Source of the DNA: Thermoflexales bacterium
GTDB taxonomy: Bacteria > Chloroflexota > Anaerolineae > Fen-1058
Length of the DNA stretch: 8,437 nt
Assembly (NCBI GenBank): GCA_017999195.1
Contig: JAGOBP010000148.1
Coordinates: 1-8,437 of the forward strand
Direction of reading: 5' to 3'
In this document: piece by piece, positions 1-5,494 of the stretch
How positions within the stretch are numbered: position 1 is the first letter of the stretch
Layout of the letters: each line of letters begins with the position of its first letter
Notes under the pieces: generated by a model
Seen by the model: only the letters and a program-made list of their open reading frames with translations
Told to the model about the DNA's origin: nothing
The model's database searches: none
Translations under genes and position numbers: made by a program

Positions 1-1
1 C

Positions 2-3000
2 CTCACGGTTGAACTGCCCGGCGACCTGCTGCAAGACGGTCAGCCGATCAGCCAATCGGTGCGGCTCACCATTGAGGCGACCGTCACCGGTAACGACAAT
101 CAAGTGCTCAGCGGGCGCGGCTCGATCATTCGGCACAGCGGCGACTTCTACGTGGGCGTGCAAACGCGCGCTTACGTCGGCGAAGCCAACAAGCCCAGCA
201 CCGTCGATCTGATCGCGGTCGATTGGCAGGGCAATCGGTTGGCAAACAAGTCGTTGGAAGTATCCATCGTGCGCCGCGAGTGGGAGAATAAATTCGTCGC
301 CAATGAATTCGGCGGCGGCGACTGGCAGTATGAGCAGAAGGATGTGCCCGTCAACACCTCGACTGTGACGACGAATGAACGCGGCGAAGCGATGCTGGAT
401 TACGTGCCGCCGCAGGCCGGATCGTACAAGATCACGGTGAAGGCCACCGACAACGGCGGGCGCGAAGTGCGCGCCAGCGTCTTCCAATGGGTCACCGGCC
501 GCGAGTTCGTATCGTGGCGGCGCGAGAACAACGACCGCATCTCGCTCATCGGCGACAAGTCGTCGTACGTGCCCGGCGAAACGGCCAAGATTCTCATCCC
601 GTCGCCCTTCCAGGGCGAACACTGGGCGCTGATCACCGTCGAGCGCGGCGGCATCTTGCAGCGGCAGTTGGTGAAGATCGTCAGCAATAGCCAGATTTTC
701 GAACTGCCGATCACGAGCGATCTTGCGCCGAATGTGTACGTGTCGGTGGTGCTGATCAAAGGCCAGGACGCGACGAACAAGTTGAGCGATTACAAAGTCG
801 GCTTATTGCCGATCGAAGTGAAACCGATCGCGCAAACGCTGAAGGTCACGCTCACACCCGATAAAGCCACGGCGCAACCCGGTGAAAATGTGACGTACAA
901 CGTCCAAGTCGCCGATAGTTCCGGCGCGGCGATTCAGGCCGAATTCTCACTAGACCTCGTCGATAAGGCGGTGCTCTCGTTGCTGCCGCGTTCGCCCGAT
1001 GAGATCATCGGTGCGTTCTACGGCAATCGCGGCCTGGGCGTCAACACGGCCAATGCGCTGTCCGTCTCGGTCAACAAATTCAACGAGCAACTGAAACTCG
1101 ATGAAGAGCAACAGCAAGCGGCACAACGTCAAGCGTTAGCCTCGGGCGCCGCCGAAGCCCCGTCGGCCATGCCCGCGCCTCAAGCAACCATGATGCCCGC
1201 CGCGCCAGCGATGGACATGGCCAAGTCGGCCAATGCGTATGCGTCCGAGGTCGCGCCGCTGCCCAATGTGGAAGTGCGACAAGACTTCTCCGACACCGCG
1301 TACTGGTCGCCGCAGGTCAGCACGGATGCGGCGGGTCAAGCCTCGGTCACGATCAAGTTGCCCGACAACCTGACGACGTGGACGTTCCGCGGCGTGGGTC
1401 TAACTAGCGATACGAAAGTGGGTGAAGCCACGATCGATGTGGTGGCGACGAAGCCGCTGCTGATTCGACCCGTGACGCCGCGCTTCTTCGTCGTGGGCGA
1501 CAAAGCCGAACTCAGCGCGAACGTGAGCAATAACACGGACACGCCGTTGTCGGTGACGTTGACGTTATCTTCGACGGGTGTGACTTTGCTCAATGACGCA
1601 CAGCGGATCATCCAGATTCCGGCCAAGACCGAAGGTTCGGCCACGTGGCTGGTGGAAGCGCAAGATGTGCCCAATGTGCAGTTGGTCTTCATCGCGCAAA
1701 GCGGTGACTACGTTGACGCCAGCAAGCCGCGCCTTGCAACCGGGCCGGATGGATCGCTGCTGGTCTATCGGTACACCGCGCCCGACATCGTGGGCACGGC
1801 CGGCCAGATCAAAGACGGCGGCTCGCGCACAGAGATCATCGCGCTGCCGCAGAACGTCGATGTGACGAAGGGCGAAGTGAGTATCGAGATCGATCCGTCG
1901 TTGGCCGCGGGCATGATCAAGGGCTTGAAGTATCTGGAACACTATCAATATGAATGCGCCGAGCAAACGGTCAGCCGCTTCCTGCCCAACGTGTTGACGT
2001 ATCGCGCGTTGAAAGAATTGGGCGTGGAGAATGCGGAGTTGTCGGCCAATTTGCCGGGCCTCGTAGACGAGGGGCTTAATCGGCTGTATTTGCAGCAGAA
2101 AGACGACGGCGGTTGGGGCTGGTGGGTTGACTCGGAAAGTAATCCGCACCTCACCGCTTACGTGGTGTTTGGCTTAATTCAGGCACGCGACGCGGGCTTC
2201 GCGGTGCGGGCGGATGTGATCGAACGCGGCGAACAATTCGTGTTGAGCAATCTCAGCGACAAGCCCGGCGAACTGGCGCACTGGCAGGCCAATCAGCAGG
2301 CGTGGTTCTTGTTCGTGTTGAGTGAAGACAGCAAAGCGCCTGCCGACAAATTGAATGCGCTGTTTGAAGAGCGCGGCAAGTTGAGTCACTTTGCCAAAGC
2401 CTATCTGGCGATGGCGTTCGGTGCGGGCAATGATCGCGTGCAGCCGCTGCTGTCCGATCTGAACAATGCCGCCATCCTCAGCGCCACGGGCGCGCACTGG
2501 GAAGAGAACAACTACGATTGGTGGTCGATGAACACCGACACGCGCAGCACCGGCATCATCCTGTCGGCGTATGCGCGGCTGGACGCCAACAATGCGCTCG
2601 CGCCCAACATCGTGCGCTGGCTGATGGTGGCACGCAAGGTCGGTCACTGGGAAACCACGCAGGAAACCGCCTGGGCGTTGATTGGCCTGACAGACTGGAT
2701 GAAGGTCACGGGCGAGTTGAAGCCCAACTATGATTACGCGCTGTTCCTGAACGATACGTCGATTTCCGAAGGCGCGATCACACCCGATAAGGTGCAGCAG
2801 CCGATCGAGTTGTCGATCGCGATCAAGGACTTGATGATCGATCAGGCGAACCGGCTGACGTTCTCGCGCGGGCCGGGCGAGGGCGTGCTGTATTACACGG
2901 CGCATCTGCGTGTTTTCCAGCCCGTCGAAGCGTTGAAGCCCGTTGATCGCGGCGTGATTGTCTCGCGGCGCTACACGCTGGCGTCGTGCAAAGAGTCCGA

Positions 3001-3448
3001 TCGGAGCAAGTGCCCCGAAGTGACACAGGCCAAACTCGGCGATGTGATCCGCGTCGATCTGACCCTCGTCGCGCCCAACGATCTGTACTATCTGGTCGTG
3101 GAAGACCCGCTGCCCGCCGGGGCCGAGGCGATCGATCGGGGTTTGGCGACGACGAGCATGCTCGATCAAAATCCGACGTTGATCAGTCAGCCGCGTTACT
3201 CGGCGAGCGGTGAGACGTTTTACAGTCCGTGGTGGCGGTGGTGGAACTGGTACAGTCGCAGCGAATTGCGCGATGAGAAGGTGGTGCTGTTCGCGGACTA
3301 TCTGGGACGCGGCACGTATGAATACTCGTACACGATGCGCGCCACGCTGCCCGGCGACTACAAGGTCATCCCGACGGTGGCGAGTGAGTTCTACTTCCCC
3401 GAGGTATTCGGGCGGAGTGATGGACGGTTGTTGAGTATTGGAAAGTAG
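2..3448 (+). CDS. Alpha-2-macroglobulin family protein, 5'-truncated by the window edge
   Basis: The frame is open from base 2 and codes for 1148 residues up to a TAG stop. The N-terminus (signal peptide and first macroglobulin domains) lies outside the window, so the internal GTG at 59 is not the start. Visible in order: beta-rich macroglobulin domains; a Gln/Ala/Pro/Met-rich low-complexity stretch at about residues 369-421 that fits a bait region; the A2M domain beginning near 'DTAYWSPQV'; the thioester motif Cys-Ala-Glu-Gln at residues 652-655 (bases 1955-1966); an alpha-toroid thioester domain with 'DDGGWGWW' (701-708); and a C-terminal region ending 'PEVFGRSDGR', typical of the family. 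In this family, protease cleavage of the bait exposes the thioester, which traps the protease covalently outside the cytoplasm. A Trp-rich patch (YSPWWRWWNWY, from residue 1074) is unusual. The family call is secure; the protease target and membrane anchoring are inferred. Confidence 0.95.
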   Translation, partial: LTVELPGDLLQDGQPISQSVRLTIEATVTGNDNQVLSGRGSIIRHSGDFYVGVQTRAYVGEANKPSTVDLIAVDWQGNRLANKSLEVSIVRREWENKFVANEFGGGDWQYEQKDVPVNTSTVTTNERGEAMLDYVPPQAGSYKITVKATDNGGREVRASVFQWVTGREFVSWRRENNDRISLIGDKSSYVPGETAKILIPSPFQGEHWALITVERGGILQRQLVKIVSNSQIFELPITSDLAPNVYVSVVLIKGQDATNKLSDYKVGLLPIEVKPIAQTLKVTLTPDKATAQPGENVTYNVQVADSSGAAIQAEFSLDLVDKAVLSLLPRSPDEIIGAFYGNRGLGVNTANALSVSVNKFNEQLKLDEEQQQAAQRQALASGAAEAPSAMPAPQATMMPAAPAMDMAKSANAYASEVAPLPNVEVRQDFSDTAYWSPQVSTDAAGQASVTIKLPDNLTTWTFRGVGLTSDTKVGEATIDVVATKPLLIRPVTPRFFVVGDKAELSANVSNNTDTPLSVTLTLSSTGVTLLNDAQRIIQIPAKTEGSATWLVEAQDVPNVQLVFIAQSGDYVDASKPRLATGPDGSLLVYRYTAPDIVGTAGQIKDGGSRTEIIALPQNVDVTKGEVSIEIDPSLAAGMIKGLKYLEHYQYECAEQTVSRFLPNVLTYRALKELGVENAELSANLPGLVDEGLNRLYLQQKDDGGWGWWVDSESNPHLTAYVVFGLIQARDAGFAVRADVIERGEQFVLSNLSDKPGELAHWQANQQAWFLFVLSEDSKAPADKLNALFEERGKLSHFAKAYLAMAFGAGNDRVQPLLSDLNNAAILSATGAHWEENNYDWWSMNTDTRSTGIILSAYARLDANNALAPNIVRWLMVARKVGHWETTQETAWALIGLTDWMKVTGELKPNYDYALFLNDTSISEGAITPDKVQQPIELSIAIKDLMIDQANRLTFSRGPGEGVLYYTAHLRVFQPVEALKPVDRGVIVSRRYTLASCKESDRSKCPEVTQAKLGDVIRVDLTLVAPNDLYYLVVEDPLPAGAEAIDRGLATTSMLDQNPTLISQPRYSASGETFYSPWWRWWNWYSRSELRDEKVVLFADYLGRGTYEYSYTMRATLPGDYKVIPTVASEFYFPEVFGRSDGRLLSIGK

Positions 3449-3449
3449 G

Positions 3450-3560
3450 CCCCCTCCCAGCCTCCCCCCGTCGACGATGAAGCCGTCGTCAGGGGGAGGA
3501 GCGATCTACTCCCTCCCCTGTGATACGCTTTTTATCACGGGGGAGGGTTGGGGGTGGGGG
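3450..3560. repeat. Nested C-rich/G-rich inverted-repeat element
   Basis: Two hairpins lie side by side inside an outer C-rich/G-rich imperfect inverted repeat. Hairpin 1 has arms 3461-3475 and 3485-3499 (one mismatch and one wobble). Hairpin 2 has 15-nt arms 3511-3525 and 3533-3547 with one wobble and a T-rich loop. The outer arms are about 3450-3468 and 3540-3560. The element fills the gap between the convergent A2M and TPR genes, so it may terminate transcription from both sides. Its architecture also fits a dispersed, MITE-like or REP-like genomic repeat. No coding potential is seen in 3449-3589. Confidence 0.75.
3511..3547. terminator. Candidate bidirectional terminator hairpin between convergent genes
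   Basis: This stem of 15 near-perfect pairs (arm CCCTCCCCTGTGATA) encloses a T-rich 7-nt loop. It sits 63 nt past the A2M stop and 43 nt past the TPR gene stop on the other strand. There is no U-tract after the stem on either strand, so classical intrinsic termination is uncertain. The call rests on stem strength and convergent position. Confidence 0.4.
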
Positions 3561-3589
3561 TTCTCATAACCTCACGTGGCGCATGAAGA

Positions 3590-4069
3590 TCATTCCTGGG
3601 CCGCGTGATCTGCCTTCAGGGCAAGCGCCTTCGCTAGCAATTGTTTTGCGTTCCACTCAGACCCTCGTGCCAATACTTCTTGGCACATTTCTATGGCTTC
3701 ATCGAATCGTCCGTGCTCGATATATATCTCCGCCAAATCCAGCTGAGGCCAGGAACCAACTCTATACTGTTCTAGCAAATCCCGCGCTTTCTGAAAAGCT
3801 ATAATGGCATTCTCATTATCGCCCAAGTTTCGATAGGCCCTTCCCTTCAAATCATAAGATTCTTGGACGATCATCGCGTCTGCACTTGACTTGATGGGGC
3901 GTGTATGTTCCTTTTCATACTCAGCGATGGCTTCACGGAGCATCCCCATATGAGCCAATTTCTGGCCCGCTGTCAGATGTGATGCCATCAGTTTCCTGAG
4001 ATCGCTTTTGTCACTCTTGTGAATCTTTGATTTCTCAATTGTTTTACGCAGATGATCTTCAAGTGGCAT
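3590..4069 (-). CDS. Small TPR (tetratricopeptide) repeat protein
   Basis: The product has 159 residues, beginning MPLEDHLRKT. The start at 4069 was chosen because AGGAGGG lies 8 nt upstream on the coding strand; an upstream in-frame start would run through a repeated non-coding module. The protein is all-helical with about three TPR-like units: residues 31-53 (AGQKLAHMGMLREAIAEYEKE), 67-103 (SYDLKGRAYRNLGDNENAIIAFQKARDLL) and 106-136 (QLDLAEIYIEHGRFDEAIEMCQEVL). The pattern of small residues and 'G(R/D)..EAI' is characteristic. It has no signal peptide or membrane segment, so it is probably a cytoplasmic protein-protein interaction scaffold. It lies downstream of the 74-aa gene in the same direction with a 199-nt gap. 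Base composition is lower in GC than the flanking genes, suggesting separate acquisition. The fold is well supported; the partner and role are unknown. Confidence 0.8.
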   Translation of the reverse strand: MPLEDHLRKTIEKSKIHKSDKSDLRKLMASHLTAGQKLAHMGMLREAIAEYEKEHTRPIKSSADAMIVQESYDLKGRAYRNLGDNENAIIAFQKARDLLEQYRVGSWPQLDLAEIYIEHGRFDEAIEMCQEVLARGSEWNAKQLLAKALALKADHAAQE

Positions 4070-4194
4070 GATATTAACCCTCCTTCTGCCCCAGCCCGCG
4101 CGCAACGCGGACGCGGGCGACGCCATCGAAGCGCCATCGATTGAGAGCGACGGCTAATTCTATCAAGTCCGCTCAAGCGGACTTCCGCGCAGCG
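4067..4194 (-). repeat. 5' module copy B (upstream of the TPR gene)
   Basis: This segment matches copy A (4491-4612) from the start-codon region upward. Shared parts are a TTAA block next to the ATG, a CTCC-type Shine-Dalgarno zone, 'CCCAGCCCGCG', 'CGCCATCGAA', 'GACGGCT', and the palindrome AAGTCCGCTCAAGCGGACTT at 4165-4184, followed by 'CGCGCAGCG'. Copy B carries an extra 11-nt tandem unit (4121-4131 and 4132-4142, each starting CGCCATCGA). The downstream coding sequences are unrelated, so the module itself is what is conserved. Confidence 0.75.
4165..4184. repeat. Palindrome AAGTCCGCTCAAGCGGACTT (copy B)
   Basis: Two 9-nt arms are exact inverted repeats around a central CA. The same palindrome recurs at 4569-4587. 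As RNA it would form a stable hairpin in the leader of the TPR gene; as DNA it could be a protein-binding site or a recombination scar. Confidence 0.7.
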
Positions 4195-4268
4195 TGCCAG
4201 CCGCGTCAATTCATTGCGCGGCCTTGCCAACATCCGGGCGGACGTGGGCGAAGAGCAACGAGATTGCA

Positions 4269-4493
4269 TTACATCTGATAATCAGCAACCGATAAATCCT
4301 GCTCGGCTCCCCTGAGCAGATTTATCAGCCAAGTCCCAGGTACGCTGACGCTCGTCGCGCCCGGATAAATTGTGAGAACTGACTGCCCTGACTTATCCAA
4401 TTCAACGCGACCTCGATACAAATCATCTTCAAGCAATTCGATGTAGAGTCGGTGCTGATGCGTAGGATCATTCGTAATCTCTGCGGTCCACAT
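4269..4493 (-). CDS. Hypothetical 74-aa protein
   Basis: The product has 74 residues, starting MWTAEITNDP and ending LSVADYQM. The start at 4493 was chosen because GGAGAG lies 6 nt upstream on the coding strand; the longer open frame up to 4655 only reads through the repeated leader, which is out of frame with the neighbouring gene in its other copy. I do not recognise a family. The sequence reads as a small soluble, probably beta-rich domain: alternating hydrophobics in 'LYIELLEDDLYRGRVEL' and 'SVLTIYPG', then a short 'GTWLINLLRGA' helix. It has no Cys, membrane segment or signal peptide. A candidate promoter at 4646-4674 would give a leader of about 145 nt. It is followed in the same direction by the TPR gene, which bears the same 5' module. 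Co-transcription is possible but not shown. Confidence 0.65.
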   Translation of the reverse strand: MWTAEITNDPTHQHRLYIELLEDDLYRGRVELDKSGQSVLTIYPGATSVSVPGTWLINLLRGAEQDLSVADYQM

Positions 4494-4612
4494 GTTAATC
4501 TCTCCACTGCTCCCAGCCCGCGTTCGCGTGGGCGTCGCCATCGAATGAATCCGACGGCTGATAATATCAAGTCCGCTCAAGCGGACTGGGGCGGCGTCCG
4601 GTTCGCGCAGCG
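4491..4612 (-). repeat. 5' module copy A (upstream of the 74-aa gene)
   Basis: This is the partner of copy B (4067-4194). It contains the start-codon and Shine-Dalgarno zone, a GC hairpin at about 4517-4534 (GCCCGCG-TTCG-CGTGGGC on the + strand, one G-T pair), the shared blocks 'CGCCATCGAA' and 'GACGGCT', and the palindrome at 4569-4587. Relative to copy B it lacks the second 11-nt unit and has about 14 extra bases between the palindrome and the 'CGCGCAGCG' block. On the transcribed (-) strand the hairpin has an A-C mismatch, so the comparison does not by itself prove a conserved RNA fold. Confidence 0.75.
4569..4587. repeat. Palindrome AAGTCCGCTCAAGCGGACT (copy A)
   Basis: This is identical to the first 19 bases of the palindrome at 4165-4184. 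It lies about 75 nt upstream of the 74-aa gene start, inside its presumed 5' leader. Confidence 0.7.
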
Positions 4613-4645
4613 GTCCGTTGTGGGTCTCCCAGCCGCTCCCGCGCC

Positions 4646-4674
4646 AGTCTAGCACGGCGAGGCCGGAAAATCAA
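4646..4674 (-). promoter_or_regulatory. Candidate sigma-70-type promoter for the 74-aa gene
   Basis: On the - strand, TTGATT (4674-4669) and TAGACT (4651-4646) are separated by exactly 17 nt, with an extended TGC just before the -10. Transcription would start near 4639 and run through module copy A into the 74-aa gene. It is a motif match only. Confidence 0.45.
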
Positions 4675-4680
4675 AACCGC

Positions 4681-4699
4681 CCGGCCAGTTCAAGGCCGG
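4681..4699. promoter_or_regulatory. Palindrome CCGGCC-N7-GGCCGG between divergent promoters
   Basis: Perfect 6-bp arms with a 7-nt spacer sit between the -35 boxes of the two candidate divergent promoters (4674 and 4728). The position fits a shared operator. On the - strand it is followed by a T-rich run, so a terminator reading is also possible, though no gene lies to the right in that direction. Confidence 0.35.
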
Positions 4700-4727
4700 C
4701 CCCGACATTTGTTACAAAAAATGATCG

Positions 4728-4754
4728 TTGCAGCGCGAAAAACAGTGCTATACT
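4728..4754 (+). promoter_or_regulatory. Candidate extended -10 promoter for the YbaK-family gene
   Basis: TTGCAG (4728-4733) and TATACT (4749-4754) are separated by 15 nt, with an extended TGC at 4746-4748 that can compensate for the short spacer. The expected start is near 4761, giving a leader of about 150 nt before the ATG at 4910. Confidence 0.55.
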
Positions 4755-4816
4755 GAAAACAGTCAGGGCATCGAGGACTGTTGCCAATCGTTTAGCTGAG
4801 AGTGCGTTCTAGCAGC

Positions 4817-4835
4817 AGGAGGGCGCATGGCGTAG
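4817..4835 (+). CDS. Possible two-codon leader mini-ORF (Met-Ala-stop)
   Basis: A strong AGGAGG (4817-4822) is followed after 4 nt by ATG GCG TAG (4827-4835). A ribosome on this stop codon would reach roughly to the first bases of the terminator stem (4844 onward), so it could favour read-through. The motif may be chance or part of an RNA fold; real translation is unproven. Confidence 0.2.
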
Positions 4836-4843
4836 CACGTAAA

Positions 4844-4885
4844 GTCGATCGAATCGCCGGAGAGATCCGGGACGATCGGCTTTTT
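4844..4885 (+). terminator. Intrinsic-terminator-like hairpin in the leader
   Basis: The outer stem pairs GTCGATCG (4844-4851) with CGATCGGC (4873-4880), with one wobble. The inner stem pairs CCGGA (4857-4861) with TCCGG (4866-4870) around a GAGA tetraloop. The stem is directly followed by TTTTTGTTTG (4881-4890). It lies only about 10 nt upstream of the Shine-Dalgarno of the next gene, so it would act as an attenuator rather than as the end of an upstream gene. Confidence 0.6.
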
Positions 4886-4909
4886 GTTTGTCGAAAGGAG
4901 GTGAATCCC

Positions 4910-5398
4910 ATGGAGACGTGTCTCACTCGACTTGAGCAGTATCTGATCGACAATCGCGTGTACTATGAAGTGCAAGACCACCGGCAAGCCTTTACCATTC
5001 AAGAAGTGGCCGCGGCCTTGCACGAAAAGGGCTTGCATGTCGCCAAGGTCTTTATGGCCTGGGCCGACGGCCAGCTAGTGATGCTGGTGCTGCCCGCGCC
5101 CGCGCTGGTGGATCTTGATCAGGTGCGCGTCATGCTCAATGCCAAAGAGGTCCGTCGCGCGCGCGAGGCCGAATTTGCCCGCCTCTTCCCCGATTGCGAC
5201 GTCGGCGCCATGCCGCCGCTGGGCAACCTGTATCACGTCCCGGTCTACCTGGACTGCTCGCTGGCCGATCAAGCGACCATCGTGTTTCAGGCCGGCTCGC
5301 ATCGCACCACGCTCAAGATCGCCATGTCCGACTACTGGCGGCTGGTTCAGCCCAAGGTCGGCGATTTTGCGCTGCCGCGCGAAGCGGCCATGAATTAG
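4910..5398 (+). CDS. YbaK/EbsC-family aminoacyl-tRNA deacylase-like protein
   Basis: The product has 162 residues, starting METCLTRLEQ. The ATG at 4910 follows AAAGGAGGTGA, an almost ideal Shine-Dalgarno; a longer in-frame GTG start at 4802 would translate the leader RNA and is rejected. Family marks are Lys46 in 'HVAKVFMAW', matching the conserved lysine of YbaK/ProX proteins; the 'VGAMPPLGNLYHVPVYLD' segment (98-115) carrying the Gly-x-x-Pro loop; and 'IVFQAGSHRTTLKIAMSDYWRLVQP' (124-148), the characteristic C-terminal strand-helix. The length matches stand-alone members. These cytoplasmic enzymes hydrolyse mischarged aminoacyl-tRNA in trans, classically Cys- or Ala-tRNA(Pro). Which tRNA this one edits cannot be read from the sequence. 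It sits alone after a long leader and before the promoter of the next gene. Some family members have no proven activity. Confidence 0.9.
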   Translation: METCLTRLEQYLIDNRVYYEVQDHRQAFTIQEVAAALHEKGLHVAKVFMAWADGQLVMLVLPAPALVDLDQVRVMLNAKEVRRAREAEFARLFPDCDVGAMPPLGNLYHVPVYLDCSLADQATIVFQAGSHRTTLKIAMSDYWRLVQPKVGDFALPREAAMN

Positions 5399-5422
5399 CG
5401 CAATACCTGATCGCTTGAGCAT

Positions 5423-5449
5423 GGCACGATTTCGATCATCAGGTACAAT
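5423..5449 (+). promoter_or_regulatory. Candidate promoter of the AAA+/VWA pair
   Basis: TACAAT at 5444-5449 is a good -10 hexamer. The -35 is weak: TGGCAC-like sequence about 16-18 nt upstream, with TTGAGC further out at 5415-5420. Transcription would begin near 5456, right at the base of the 5458-5494 hairpin. The motif is plausible but not strong. Confidence 0.35.
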
Positions 5450-5457
5450 CAATTCAC

Positions 5458-5494
5458 GGAGCGCCGAGTGTGGGCCAACTCACATTGGCGCTCC
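5458..5494 (+). terminator. Hairpin with short T-run before the AAA+ gene
   Basis: Perfect 8-bp arms GGAGCGCC and GGCGCTCC extend inward with further pairing (GAGTGTG with CACATT, one bulge and one wobble) to about 14 bp. GATTTTCCCC follows. It could end the YbaK-family transcript. If the promoter at 5444-5449 is real, it is instead a 5'-terminal hairpin on the AAA+ mRNA, stabilising or attenuating it. The T-run is short for an efficient terminator. Confidence 0.45.

Larger units (their letters stand above)
4761..4889 (+). ncRNA. Candidate structured leader RNA with attenuator
   Basis: The segment between the candidate promoter and the YbaK-family gene holds several pairings: CAGTC (4760-4764) with GACTG (4776-4780), GGCA (4767-4770) with TGCC (4782-4785), and TGCG (4803-4806) with CGCA (4824-4827). 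It ends in a terminator-like hairpin. This layout is that of a cis-acting attenuator or a short terminated RNA of about 125-130 nt. I compared it mentally with T-box, guanidine, ZTP, fluoride and c-di-GMP leaders and saw no consensus match. Function and ligand are unknown. Confidence 0.35.

Noticed and set aside
1565..2149. 194-codon - strand frame opposite the A2M A2M/thioester region
   Set aside because: Antisense shadow of the thioester-domain coding sequence with biased composition; no supporting motif.
2174..3169. Long open frame of 331 codons on the - strand opposite the A2M gene
   Set aside because: It lies wholly antisense to a confidently identified gene, has an Arg/Gln/His-heavy composition typical of a GC-rich shadow frame, and shows no recognisable domain or ribosome binding site.
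4067..4612. Integron-type gene cassettes with attC sites
   Set aside because: The repeated modules with palindromes between small same-strand genes look cassette-like, but I find no GTTRRRY/RYYYAAC core pair and no integrase in view.
4494..4655. N-terminal extension of the 74-aa protein through the leader (GLDIISRRIHSMATPTRTRAG)
   Set aside because: The same DNA in the other module copy is out of frame with its gene (the TPR gene), so the module is not a conserved coding extension; a good Shine-Dalgarno precedes the short start at 4493.
4761..4889. T-box or a known riboswitch upstream of the deacylase
   Set aside because: No T-box AGGGTGGNACCGCG block and no match to remembered guanidine, ZTP, fluoride or c-di-GMP consensus sequences; it is left as an unclassified leader.
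4802..4909. Longer start (GTG 4802) for the YbaK-family protein
   Set aside because: It would translate the terminator hairpin and Shine-Dalgarno; the ATG at 4910 has an ideal AAAGGAGGTGA and begins at the family's usual N-terminus.
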